Position numbers and translations under genes: made by a program. Below are positions 34,715 to 42,179 of a DNA stretch of 64,000 bases, piece after piece; positions within the stretch are counted from its first letter, which is position 1, and the number at the start of each line of letters is the position of its first letter. This DNA is from Elusimicrobiota bacterium (GTDB taxonomy: Bacteria > Elusimicrobiota > Elusimicrobia > UBA1565 > UBA9628): the NCBI GenBank assembly GCA_023249675.1, contig JAHFCE010000010.1, forward strand, positions 1 to 64,000, written 5' to 3'. The notes beneath the pieces were generated by a model, which had not been told where the DNA came from, made no database searches, and saw nothing but the letters and a program-made list of their open reading frames with translations.

Positions 34715-35802
34715 GGAAGTTCCGCCGTGCGGCCTTTGGCGAGGTATTCAGCGCAGACGGCGCGGAACTTCTCATCGGCCGGCGCTGAAACCTTGCGGAT
34801 CGTCCCGGCGGCGTTGGGCATGATCAGTCCGAGACTCTGCGCGGAGTTTTTCTTGTCCTTTGCCAGCGCGCCAAGAAAGTCATCGAGCGGGACCGGCGTC
34901 GTCTCGAAGCCCCGCCAGTTGGCGGCGAGGGTCGGACGCATGCGGCGGTAGTGCTCCGCGGAGCCGAGGCCTAGCCGCGCGGCGGCGAGATTGGCGAAGT
35001 CCATGCCGATGGTGATCGCGATGCCGTGGGGGATCGCGTAATTCGTCGCCGCCTCGAGAGAGTGGCCAAACGAATGTCCATAGTTCATCACGAGGCGCGG
35101 CCCCGCGTCAAACTCGTCGGCCTCGACGATCGGCTTCTTGATCTCGAGGCAGCGGCGCAGGTAGCGCGACATGACGGCTCGGTCTGTGAACAGGCGCGGG
35201 TAGTCCGTGGCGATCGCATCGAAAGAGGCCGGGCTCTCGATTGCGTGGACCTTCAGCATCTCGCCGACCCCGGAGCGCACGTCGCGCTCGTTCAATGTGT
35301 CGAGGAAACACGTGCTCAAAACGATCCTCTTCGGCGGCGTGAAGGTGCCGAGCACGTTCTTGGCGCCGCCGCCGTTGATCGAACTTTTCGAGCCGACGCA
35401 GGAGTCGGCCATGGCGAGAAGCGTCGTTGGAACGAAGGACCAATCGACGCCGCGGAGCATCGTCGCGGCGAGGAAGCAGGCGATGTCCTGCGTGACGCCT
35501 CCGCCGATGGCGACGAGCGCCTGGCCGCGGCGCAGGCCCTTCGCGACGAGGTGGCGCACATAGGCCGGCATCGCCTCGATGGACTTGGCGTCCTCGGCCG
35601 CGTCGATCAGCAAGATGGAGCGCGACAGGAGCGCGGGTCTAAGCCCGCGCTCATAGAGGCCGGCGACGCGGCGGTCGATCAGGAAGTGCGCGCCGGCGGA
35701 GGCCGGCGCGACGAGCTCGGCGAAGGGATCGTCGCGGAACTCGACCGCGTACGGGCCCTTGTGCGAGGCGATGATCAGGTCAGACGCGAGTAAATCCGCC
35801 AT
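34711..35802 (-). CDS. 3-Dehydroquinate synthase-like sugar cyclase
   Basis: A 363-residue member of the AroB/sedoheptulose-7-phosphate cyclase superfamily. The NAD site is GGGVTQDIACFLAA near residue 98. VPTTLLAMADSCVGSKSSIN and KNVLGTFTPPK line the substrate site. Zinc ligands are Glu in RSGVGEMLKVHAI, His in MNYGHSFGHSLE and His in IPHGIAI. The Q in VTQD and the S-S-I-N block depart from the typical GD-L and KTGIN of true AroB, so an altered substrate is likely. Its place in a glycan operon argues against a shikimate role. It overlaps the SDR upstream by 23 bases. Confidence 0.85.
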   Translation of the reverse strand: MADLLASDLIIASHKGPYAVEFRDDPFAELVAPASAGAHFLIDRRVAGLYERGLRPALLSRSILLIDAAEDAKSIEAMPAYVRHLVAKGLRRGQALVAIGGGVTQDIACFLAATMLRGVDWSFVPTTLLAMADSCVGSKSSINGGGAKNVLGTFTPPKRIVLSTCFLDTLNERDVRSGVGEMLKVHAIESPASFDAIATDYPRLFTDRAVMSRYLRRCLEIKKPIVEADEFDAGPRLVMNYGHSFGHSLEAATNYAIPHGIAITIGMDFANLAAARLGLGSAEHYRRMRPTLAANWRGFETTPVPLDDFLGALAKDKKNSAQSLGLIMPNAAGTIRKVSAPADEKFRAVCAEYLAKGRTAELP

Positions 35803-36499
35803 CGATGAGGAAGGTCTGTCCGCTCGCGTAGGTGTTGTCGGGGCTGCAGAGCCAGTACGCCAGCGCGGCGATCTCGGCGGGCCGCGCCAAGCGCCCGATC
35901 GGGATGCGCGCGACGAGCTTCTGGACGCCTGCGGCGCCGAGGATTCTTCGCGTCATGTCGGTGTCGACGAAGCCGGGCGCCAGAGAATTGACGAGCACGC
36001 CGTCGCGCGCGGCCTCGGCGGCGAGCGACGCCGTCAGGCCGTCGAGGCCGAACTTGCTCGCCGAGTAGGCGCCGCGTCCTTCGCGCGACACGACGCCGAA
36101 GACCGAGGTCACGTTGACAACACGGCCCCAGCGCCGTTTTGCCATGCCGGGCAGGAGCGCTCGGCACAGCAGGAACGGGGCGCGCAGGTTGACGCGCTGG
36201 ATGCGGTCGTAGTCGCCGGCGTCGATGTCGGCGAACGGCGAGATCTTGTTGACTCCCGCGTTGTTGACGAGAATTCCGAAACCTTGGCGCCCGGCCCATG
36301 CGGCGAACGCCTCGGCCGCGGCGTCGTCGCCGAAGTCTGCCGCGGCGTACGCGCAGCCTATCGGGGCCTTGCTTCCTGGGCGCGTGCCGGTGACCGTGAC
36401 TTTCGCTCCGGCGTCGCGCAGGCGCTGTGCGATCGCTCGGCCGATGCCGCGCGTACCGCCCGTGACCAGGGCCTTGCGGCCGGAGAGGGGCCTCTTCAT
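35780..36499 (-). CDS. Short-chain dehydrogenase/reductase (classical, FabG-like)
   Basis: The start is ATG 36499, overlapping the upstream stop as ATGA and giving 239 aa, a classical SDR length. TGGTRGIGRAIA binds the cofactor, NNAGVNK follows, and Ser/Tyr/Lys of the active site are in VTSVFGV and YSASKFG. The C-terminal GQTFLIDGGF is standard. It lies between a Gfo/Idh/MocA enzyme and the cyclase-like gene and probably reduces a keto group on the same intermediate. A fatty-acid role is unlikely from context. Confidence 0.88.
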   Translation of the reverse strand: MKRPLSGRKALVTGGTRGIGRAIAQRLRDAGAKVTVTGTRPGSKAPIGCAYAAADFGDDAAAEAFAAWAGRQGFGILVNNAGVNKISPFADIDAGDYDRIQRVNLRAPFLLCRALLPGMAKRRWGRVVNVTSVFGVVSREGRGAYSASKFGLDGLTASLAAEAARDGVLVNSLAPGFVDTDMTRRILGAAGVQKLVARIPIGRLARPAEIAALAYWLCSPDNTYASGQTFLIDGGFTRV

Positions 36500-37545
36500 C
36501 GCGTCCTCTTCGGAATACGGTCGGACAGCCGGTAGCGGCGCTTCCACGCCGGGTCCGCGCAGTAGATGCGGTAGATCAGTTCCATCGTCTTCAGCGCCTC
36601 CAGCGACGAGCCGTGGACGACGGGGGTTCCTTTCAGCACGCAGTCGGCGAATTCAAAGATCTCGTCGCGCCACGAGTTGTCCTCATTGTAGCGCGTCGTG
36701 ACCTCGCTGGGATCGCCGGCGTCCCCGTGCGCGGCGCGGGCGACGGTCAGCGTTTCCGCGCCGTAGGATTTCGAACCGGAGAGGATGCCGGACAAAGTCA
36801 GCGAGCCTTTCTCGAGCGCGATGTCGAGGTTAAAGCGGTGCCGCCACTGCGTGGCCGACGAGTGCAGCAGCGCGACGACGCCGGAGCGCGTCTTCATCAG
36901 CGCATAGGCGTTGTCCTCGACATCGTGCCTCCAGAACTCGTTCGACACCACGCTGTGGACCTCGGCGAAGTCTCCGGCGAACAGGCGCATCAGGTCCACC
37001 ATGTGGATGCCCTGGTCGAGCAGAATGCCGCCGCCGGCGTGGCGGCGCTGGGCGCGCCAGCTGTTCTCGAAGGCCACGATGCGGCTCTTGCCGTAGACGC
37101 CGTTGAGATTCAGCAGGCGTCCGAGGCGTCCGGAGCGCACGATCTTGAGCGCGTCGCGCACCGAGTCGTGGTAGCGGTGGTTGAAGCCGTACTTGAGCTT
37201 GAGGCGAGGGTGCTTCCTCTCAACGGCGCGGACCCGCGCGACGTCGGCGATGTCGCGTCCCGGGGGCTTTTCGCAGAACGTATGAAGTCCCTTCTCGAGG
37301 CCGCGAATCGCGGCATCGGCGGCGAGGTCGTTGGGCAGGCTGACGAACAACAGGTCGAGCGCCTCCCGGGCGATCATCCGCCTGTAGTCCGCGTAGAACC
37401 GAACGCCATCGGGGAATGTCCCATCGCGGCCGAAGCGCGCGTCGCTGATGGCGGCGGTCGCCAGTTGCGGGTGCGCGTCGATGAACGGTCGGCGCCGCGG
37501 GCCGACCACGCCGTAGCCGGCGATTCCAACGCGCAAGCGCTTCAT
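36496..37545 (-). CDS. Gfo/Idh/MocA-family oxidoreductase
   Basis: The N-terminal Rossmann motif is VGIAGYGVVGPRRRPF, with an unusual run of three arginines after the glycines that could bind a phosphate or NADP. The EKP-equivalent is FCEKPPG near residue 92, and the substrate-domain motif is GGGILLDQGIHMVDL, with the conserved His. The 349 residues fit the family. Inositol and sugar dehydrogenases belong here, which makes pairing with a cyclase-like enzyme noteworthy. It overlaps both neighbours (ATGA). Confidence 0.87.
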   Translation of the reverse strand: MKRLRVGIAGYGVVGPRRRPFIDAHPQLATAAISDARFGRDGTFPDGVRFYADYRRMIAREALDLLFVSLPNDLAADAAIRGLEKGLHTFCEKPPGRDIADVARVRAVERKHPRLKLKYGFNHRYHDSVRDALKIVRSGRLGRLLNLNGVYGKSRIVAFENSWRAQRRHAGGGILLDQGIHMVDLMRLFAGDFAEVHSVVSNEFWRHDVEDNAYALMKTRSGVVALLHSSATQWRHRFNLDIALEKGSLTLSGILSGSKSYGAETLTVARAAHGDAGDPSEVTTRYNEDNSWRDEIFEFADCVLKGTPVVHGSSLEALKTMELIYRIYCADPAWKRRYRLSDRIPKRTR

Positions 37546-38378
37546 ATCGCCGCCGCCGCGGCGTAGAGCGGTACCAGGCGGTCCGCTGCCATCGCGGCTT
37601 GGACGCGGGCCAAGTCCTCGGGCGTGTCCACGGACAGGGTGCGCGTTTTGGTCAGGGCCATTTTGACGGCGTCTCCGTGCTCGAGGAGGCGCAGCATGTC
37701 GATCGCTTCGGCGGTCTCGAGCGGTCCCGGCGGCAGCGCGTTGAAGCGCAGCAGGGCCTCGCGGCGGAACGGCACGATCGCGACGTGGCGGCGGCGCGGC
37801 GCGGCGCAGGCGCCCTTTTGACGGGTCGGGATGGGCTCACGCGAGAAGAAGAGCGCGCGGTCGTTGAGGCCCGTTACGACCTTGACCGTGTTGGGGTCGT
37901 CAAACTCGGCATCGGTCGGAATATCGGCGATCACGCTGGCGACCGAAAGCGACGGATCCTCGAGCAGGAGCCGGACGGCGTCATCGATCATTTGGGGGAC
38001 GACCATCGGCTCGTCGCCCTGCATCAGCGTCACGATATCGATGCGGCGGCCGGTTTCGGCCTCGATCTTGAGCATGGCCTCGGCCACGCGGTCGGTGCAG
38101 CGGTCGTGCGCGGGCTTGGTCATGACGGCTTTGGCGCCGATCGAGTGGGCGTAGTCCATGATTTCGCGGTCGCAGGTGGCGATCCAGGTTTCCGCGACGG
38201 TCTTCGCCATGGCGGTCCGGAAATAACAATGGCCGATCATGGGGATGCCGCAGATGAGCGCCATCGGCTTGCCCGGAAAGCGCGAGGAGGCCATGCGCGC
38301 GGGCACCACGGCGACGACGCGGGGTGTCATGGGGTCGATAGTATCAATTCGCGCTCCGGCCGCGGGATGCGGGCTCAT
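37542..38378 (-). CDS. KdsB-like CMP-ulosonic acid cytidylyltransferase
   Basis: The N-terminal signature VVPARMASSRFPGKPM binds CTP. The motif LMQGDEPMVVPQMIDD is diagnostic of KdsB-type cytidylyltransferases, and SVDTPEDLARV closes the family pattern. Compared with E. coli KdsB (248 aa) it is somewhat longer and its substrate region (AHDRCTDRVAEAML) is divergent from the DHxSGTDR of true KdsB, so a Kdo-like rather than Kdo substrate is possible. I keep ATG 38378, coupled by ATGA; ATG 38330 (MTPRVVAV) is an alternative. With KdsD at the end of the unit it indicates a CMP-activated 2-keto acid. Confidence 0.83.
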   Translation of the reverse strand: MSPHPAAGARIDTIDPMTPRVVAVVPARMASSRFPGKPMALICGIPMIGHCYFRTAMAKTVAETWIATCDREIMDYAHSIGAKAVMTKPAHDRCTDRVAEAMLKIEAETGRRIDIVTLMQGDEPMVVPQMIDDAVRLLLEDPSLSVASVIADIPTDAEFDDPNTVKVVTGLNDRALFFSREPIPTRQKGACAAPRRRHVAIVPFRREALLRFNALPPGPLETAEAIDMLRLLEHGDAVKMALTKTRTLSVDTPEDLARVQAAMAADRLVPLYAAAAAI

Positions 38379-39538
38379 TGCGCCGAGCCTCCATCGACGG
38401 CGATGCTGGAGCCGTTGATCTGGGATGATCCTTCCGACAGCAGGAATTCAACGATGGGGAGGATGTCCGAGGTCTCGACCAGGCGTCCGGTCGGCATGCG
38501 TCCGGCGAGGGCTTTGCGCGTTTTCTCGGGCATGCCTTCGTTCATGCCGACGGCAACCGCAGTGGGAACGACGACGTTGATGGTCGCGCCCTGTCCGGCG
38601 AGGTCGGCGACGAGCAGGCGGGCCAGGTGTTCAAGGGCGGCTTTTCCCAAAGAGTAGGCTCCGGCGTGAGTCTGTGGGTTTTTGCTTCCGGCCATCGAGC
38701 CGAACATGAGAAGACGTTTGACCGATGAGCCGGGACGGCGGGCCCACTGCGCCAGTAGGAGCGGCAGCTCCATCGAATGCCGCAGATGACGGCGCACCAG
38801 GTCGAGGTCATCGCTGACGAAGCCGCGCGACATCGGCGGCGAGCTCATATGCAGGATGCCGTGGAAATCACCCGGCGAGAGCCGGTCGAGCAGGCGTTCG
38901 AAGGCGCCGCCTTCCTCGGCATCGGCCGAGAGGTATTCGAGCCCGGTGCGGGCGGGCTGAGCGGGCGGGCGGCGGGTGACGCAAGCGATGTCGTAGCGCG
39001 CCAATAGGGCGGAGATCAGCGCCGAGCCGATGCCACCCGTGCCGCCGGTGACGAGCAAGCGTGGACGGCGGTCGAGGGGCGAGGGGCATGCCGCGGCCCG
39101 AGCCGGGACGGCGGCGCCGGCCGGCGCGCGCGTTTCGCCGAGGATGGCGTGGAGCGCGAAGGATACCTCGGCCTCAAGGACGGTCGAAAGCTTTGCGGTG
39201 TCGGTGATGGAGATTCCAACCAAGCCCGTTTCGCGCGCCGGATCGAAGTTCTTCAGCCGGCCCTTGACCCGCACGTTTGCGGGAAAGAAAAGAGGATTGG
39301 GGAATTGGATCTTCATCGACAGAATGAGGCTGCGGCGGCCCGGGATATTCATGCCTAAGACCCGGGAGACCAGACCCACCAGAAGGGCGCCATGCGCGAT
39401 CGGCCGGCCAAACTCGGTTCCTTTGGCGTACGTGGGATCGTTGTGCAGGGGGTTGAAGTCGCCGCTCAAGCGTGAAAAATCGGAGACGTCCTGCGCGGTG
39501 ATCGCAGCCGAGAATTCGCAGTTCTGCTCCATGGTCAT
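38375..39538 (-). CDS. Fusion of MaoC-like hydratase and SDR ketoreductase
   Basis: The start is ATG 39538 (MTMEQNC), overlapping the ACP stop (ATGA). Residues 1 to about 135 form a MaoC/R-hydratase hotdog: FSRLSGDFNPLHNDPTYA carries the catalytic Asp/His pair, and RPIAHGALLVGLVSRVLG follows. A Pro/Ala-rich linker leads to an SDR from about residue 160: LLVTGGTGGIGSALI, a Ser in LMFGSMAG, and YSLGKAA with Tyr and Lys. Both active sites look intact. Next to an ACP gene, the enzyme probably reduces and dehydrates or hydrates a carrier-bound beta-keto/enoyl group. It is 387 aa long. Confidence 0.85.
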   Translation of the reverse strand: MTMEQNCEFSAAITAQDVSDFSRLSGDFNPLHNDPTYAKGTEFGRPIAHGALLVGLVSRVLGMNIPGRRSLILSMKIQFPNPLFFPANVRVKGRLKNFDPARETGLVGISITDTAKLSTVLEAEVSFALHAILGETRAPAGAAVPARAAACPSPLDRRPRLLVTGGTGGIGSALISALLARYDIACVTRRPPAQPARTGLEYLSADAEEGGAFERLLDRLSPGDFHGILHMSSPPMSRGFVSDDLDLVRRHLRHSMELPLLLAQWARRPGSSVKRLLMFGSMAGSKNPQTHAGAYSLGKAALEHLARLLVADLAGQGATINVVVPTAVAVGMNEGMPEKTRKALAGRMPTGRLVETSDILPIVEFLLSEGSSQINGSSIAVDGGSAQ

Positions 39539-39780
39539 CCGTTCCGTTTTGCGAGCTTTTCGATTACGATGGTTTCCGCGGCCTCGAACGAGCTCATGTC
39601 GACGGCGTCTTCGTCTGATATGGTCACGTCGAACTCCTGCTCGATGGCTGAGATGAGCCCGAGCTGAATCAGGCTGTCCCAATGGGCGCAATTCGCCCGG
39701 GTCCGCTTGCGGACCGGCCCCGTTTCTTCAATCATAAGGTCGAGAAAGATGGCTTCGATTTTTTCAGCGGGATTGGACAT
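39535..39780 (-). CDS. Acyl carrier protein
   Basis: An 81-residue acidic helical protein with the phosphopantetheine site WDSLIQLGLISAIE, Ser36 in the D-S-L signature at the start of helix 2. It is not in a fatty-acid operon: it sits between an FkbH-like enzyme (upstream, overlapping by 17 bases) and a MaoC-SDR fusion (downstream, ATGA). It is therefore probably a dedicated carrier for a small acyl unit attached to a sugar. Confidence 0.92.
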   Translation of the reverse strand: MSNPAEKIEAIFLDLMIEETGPVRKRTRANCAHWDSLIQLGLISAIEQEFDVTISDEDAVDMSSFEAAETIVIEKLAKRNG

Positions 39781-41494
39781 TGGGGGCTCGTCTGCCTTCT
39801 TTCGTCGCGACGACCGCGCCGGATTGTTCCGCGGCCAAACGGGCGGCGGCTGCGACGCGCGTGCGGTCGATGCGCCAGTCCTCGTTCTGGGTGAGGTTGC
39901 CGCCGAGCTCGGTCAGGAACCTGCGCGCGGGCTCGTTCTTCCCAGTGCTTTTAAACGGACCTTGAATCCAGCGCGCGGAGCTGCGGCGGAGCAGCTCTTC
40001 CAGCGCGAGTATTTCAATACAGCGTCCAAAGGCGCGGCAGCTGAGGACGAACTGGCGGATCCGGAGAACTTCGCCGTCGACCGTGCCGGCGACGACGCAG
40101 ACCGTGCCGAAATCGCCGAAACGGTCGGCGAGCCTGACGGCGGTGCAGAAAGCTCTCGGAGCCGACGCCCAGCCCAACCATTCATCTTGCGATAGGCGTT
40201 CGCCGGTCAGATTGAATTGGTTGGTCTTATTGACAAGCTCGAGGCAGCGCGGATCCAAGAAGGCGTTCGTGTCGATCAGAAGCTTGAGCTCGAGCCCGCG
40301 AAGATGGCCTGCTCCGTTAGCGCAGGCCTTGGAGGATTCGCGTCGCGCCGAAAGGGTATCCGAGCGGAGGCGGTCCTCATCGCCGATGCGCCATGCGCCG
40401 AAATGACCCTGCAGCGCGCCGAAGAATGCGGGCCAATCCCTGCCTTCGCGCGGAACGCCGAGGGCCGCCGCTTCGGGAAGATGAGTTCTGACTTCGGCCA
40501 GCTCCGCTTCGTTGTCGTCTACGAACACGAGGGCGTCGGTGCCGATGTTCAGCTCCCGGGCCAGCGCCCTGAGGTTGGCGGACTTGGGATCCCAATTGCA
40601 GCGATAAGCCGTGAAATCGGCCAGTTTCAGCGGCATGTCCAAGGAGTCGAAGACCGGGAGCACGTCCTCGGGATTGTTCTTGCTGCAGAAGGCCAGCAGG
40701 ACCCCCTCGCGCCGGAGCTTCGCAATAAATTTCTGGAAAACATGGAACGCGGAACCGGGGCCCTCGGAGCGGCAGAGAATCTTTTGCGGGCCGTCTTCTC
40801 CGATGACCCCGCTCCAAAGCGTCCCATCGAGATCGACAACGAGGGCTTTCTTTCGCTCGATGGATGGGTATGCCGTCGTCACGAGGCGCTCCGCGAGGAG
40901 CGCGCATTGTTCCAGGGGTAGGGGGTGTCCCGCCAACAGCAGGTCGCGATAATTGAGGCCGCAAGGAGCTTGTTCCAGGATGCGTCCTCCCGCTTGAGCG
41001 ACGGCATGCGCCGTGTCCCACAGCGCCGTGTTCGCGGCTGCGGTGGAGGCTCCCGCCGCTCCGGGCGGACACGGATCGATGATCGGCAGCCACTCGCGCG
41101 GCGGAAGGACGACGAGAGACAGTCCGGGGCGGGCTCGGACCCACGCCGCGAGCCGGGCTTTGAGCTCGCGGCCGTTTTCAATGATCTCGGCGTCGGGGAT
41201 CCCTCCAAGCGGGCCGCGGGAGCGCCACGTGAGCCCAGGATGGATGTCGTCCCAGGACAGGAGCAGCGCGGCCGGGGAGTTCTTCAGCTCGGAGGAGGTT
41301 CTCTCCAGGGCCGCGCGCAGCTGGTCGAAGCCGAAGGTTTCGACTTCTGGGGCGCCGCTGGGGAAGCGTCGGGCGCAGAAGGCCTGGAGATACGTCTTCA
41401 GATGGAGCGGCTCGAAGGAGCAGAGCAAGGCGAATGTCCGCGCGTTGTCGCGCGGCGCGGAGTGCGCAAGCTTGGCGGCTTCGCGAAGGAGCAT
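39764..41494 (-). CDS. FkbH-like HAD-family ACP-loading enzyme
   Basis: A 576-residue protein of the FkbH type. The N-terminal about 200 residues resemble the GDSL-like flank seen in longer members. The HAD core starts near residue 217 with VVDLDGTLWSGVIGEDG (motif I, D-x-D), then FCSKNN (motif II) and FVDDNEAE (motif IV). A C-terminal GNAT-like domain follows. FkbH in polyketide systems makes glyceryl-ACP from 1,3-bisphosphoglycerate, and homologues in glycan loci are thought to load a small acid on an adjacent ACP. The ACP overlaps its 3' end, fitting that role; the acid is not known. Confidence 0.88.
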   Translation of the reverse strand: MLLREAAKLAHSAPRDNARTFALLCSFEPLHLKTYLQAFCARRFPSGAPEVETFGFDQLRAALERTSSELKNSPAALLLSWDDIHPGLTWRSRGPLGGIPDAEIIENGRELKARLAAWVRARPGLSLVVLPPREWLPIIDPCPPGAAGASTAAANTALWDTAHAVAQAGGRILEQAPCGLNYRDLLLAGHPLPLEQCALLAERLVTTAYPSIERKKALVVDLDGTLWSGVIGEDGPQKILCRSEGPGSAFHVFQKFIAKLRREGVLLAFCSKNNPEDVLPVFDSLDMPLKLADFTAYRCNWDPKSANLRALARELNIGTDALVFVDDNEAELAEVRTHLPEAAALGVPREGRDWPAFFGALQGHFGAWRIGDEDRLRSDTLSARRESSKACANGAGHLRGLELKLLIDTNAFLDPRCLELVNKTNQFNLTGERLSQDEWLGWASAPRAFCTAVRLADRFGDFGTVCVVAGTVDGEVLRIRQFVLSCRAFGRCIEILALEELLRRSSARWIQGPFKSTGKNEPARRFLTELGGNLTQNEDWRIDRTRVAAAARLAAEQSGAVVATKEGRRAPNVQSR

Positions 41495-42108
41495 CAGCCG
41501 CGCTTCCCGATTACGCGCGCCGGATGCCCGGCGACGATCGAATAGGCTTTCACGCGTCCGCCGACGACCGAGCCCGAGGCGACGATCGCGCCGCGCTCAA
41601 TGTGCGTACCGGGAAGCAGGATGCAATTGGCCGCGATCCAGACGTCCTCCTCCACGATGATGGAGCCGGGCTTATGGCCCTGGGATTTCCAGGGGCGCGT
41701 CGGGTCATCGTAGTTGTGGCTGCTCGCGCGCAGCACGCAGTTGTGCGCAAGACCGGAGTCGTCGCCGATTCGGATCACGCCGCGCTCCCCGGCGTCGATG
41801 GAGACGTTCGAGTTCAGTGTGACGTTGCTTCCGATCTCAACGAGACCGCCGTCGCCGGCTCCGATGAAGCAGTGTCGGAGGGCCGCGAAGTCGTCGCCGA
41901 TGCTGATGTTTTCTGGAGAGTCGAATCTCATGCCCGAATCAATTGAGCCTGAGCCCATCCGGCCGAGGCGTTTGAGGCGCAATGTGTAATAGCGGTGGCG
42001 CAGAAGTTGTCCCGTCCGCCCGGGCATGCTGGAGACAATACCGTCGAGCAGCAGCAGTGCCTCGTGGATCAGCCGGTTCGTCAAAGACGTCGAGGGGGGG
42101 CGCTCCAT
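41494..42108 (-). CDS. Left-handed beta-helix O-acetyltransferase (WcaF/LacA-like)
   Basis: A hexapeptide-repeat acyltransferase of 204 aa. Repeats such as VEIGSNVTLNSNVSI and IIVEEDVWIAANCILLPG build the beta-helix, the catalytic His lies in RASSHNYDDP, and VVAGHPARVIGKRG-type IVAGHPARVIGKRG is the usual C-terminus. It uses acetyl-CoA, or possibly another acyl-CoA. It is the first gene of the 42-31 kb unit and has a near-consensus -10 and the shared operator just before its ATG. Confidence 0.9.
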   Translation of the reverse strand: MERPPSTSLTNRLIHEALLLLDGIVSSMPGRTGQLLRHRYYTLRLKRLGRMGSGSIDSGMRFDSPENISIGDDFAALRHCFIGAGDGGLVEIGSNVTLNSNVSIDAGERGVIRIGDDSGLAHNCVLRASSHNYDDPTRPWKSQGHKPGSIIVEEDVWIAANCILLPGTHIERGAIVASGSVVGGRVKAYSIVAGHPARVIGKRG

Positions 42109-42109
42109 G

Positions 42110-42140
42110 TGTTCAATCGGTGAACAACAAGGAGATTATA
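42110..42140 (-). promoter_or_regulatory. Promoter -10 TATAAT and operator palindrome of the 42-31 kb unit
   Basis: On the minus strand a perfect TATAAT (42140-42135) is followed eight bases later by the palindrome TGTTCA-N5-TGAACA (42126-42110), one base before the ATG at 42108. Binding here would block the region from about +2 to +18. No good -35 was found and there is no Shine-Dalgarno in the short leader. Confidence 0.75.
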
Positions 42141-42179
42141 GAAAAAATGGCGGATATTCGGCAGCCCAAACGCACGAGG

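Noticed and set aside
33321-34823. 500-residue plus-strand ORF opposite the LIC13510-like and PGDH-like genes
   Set aside because: Arg/Ser/Ala-rich antisense translation with no motif.
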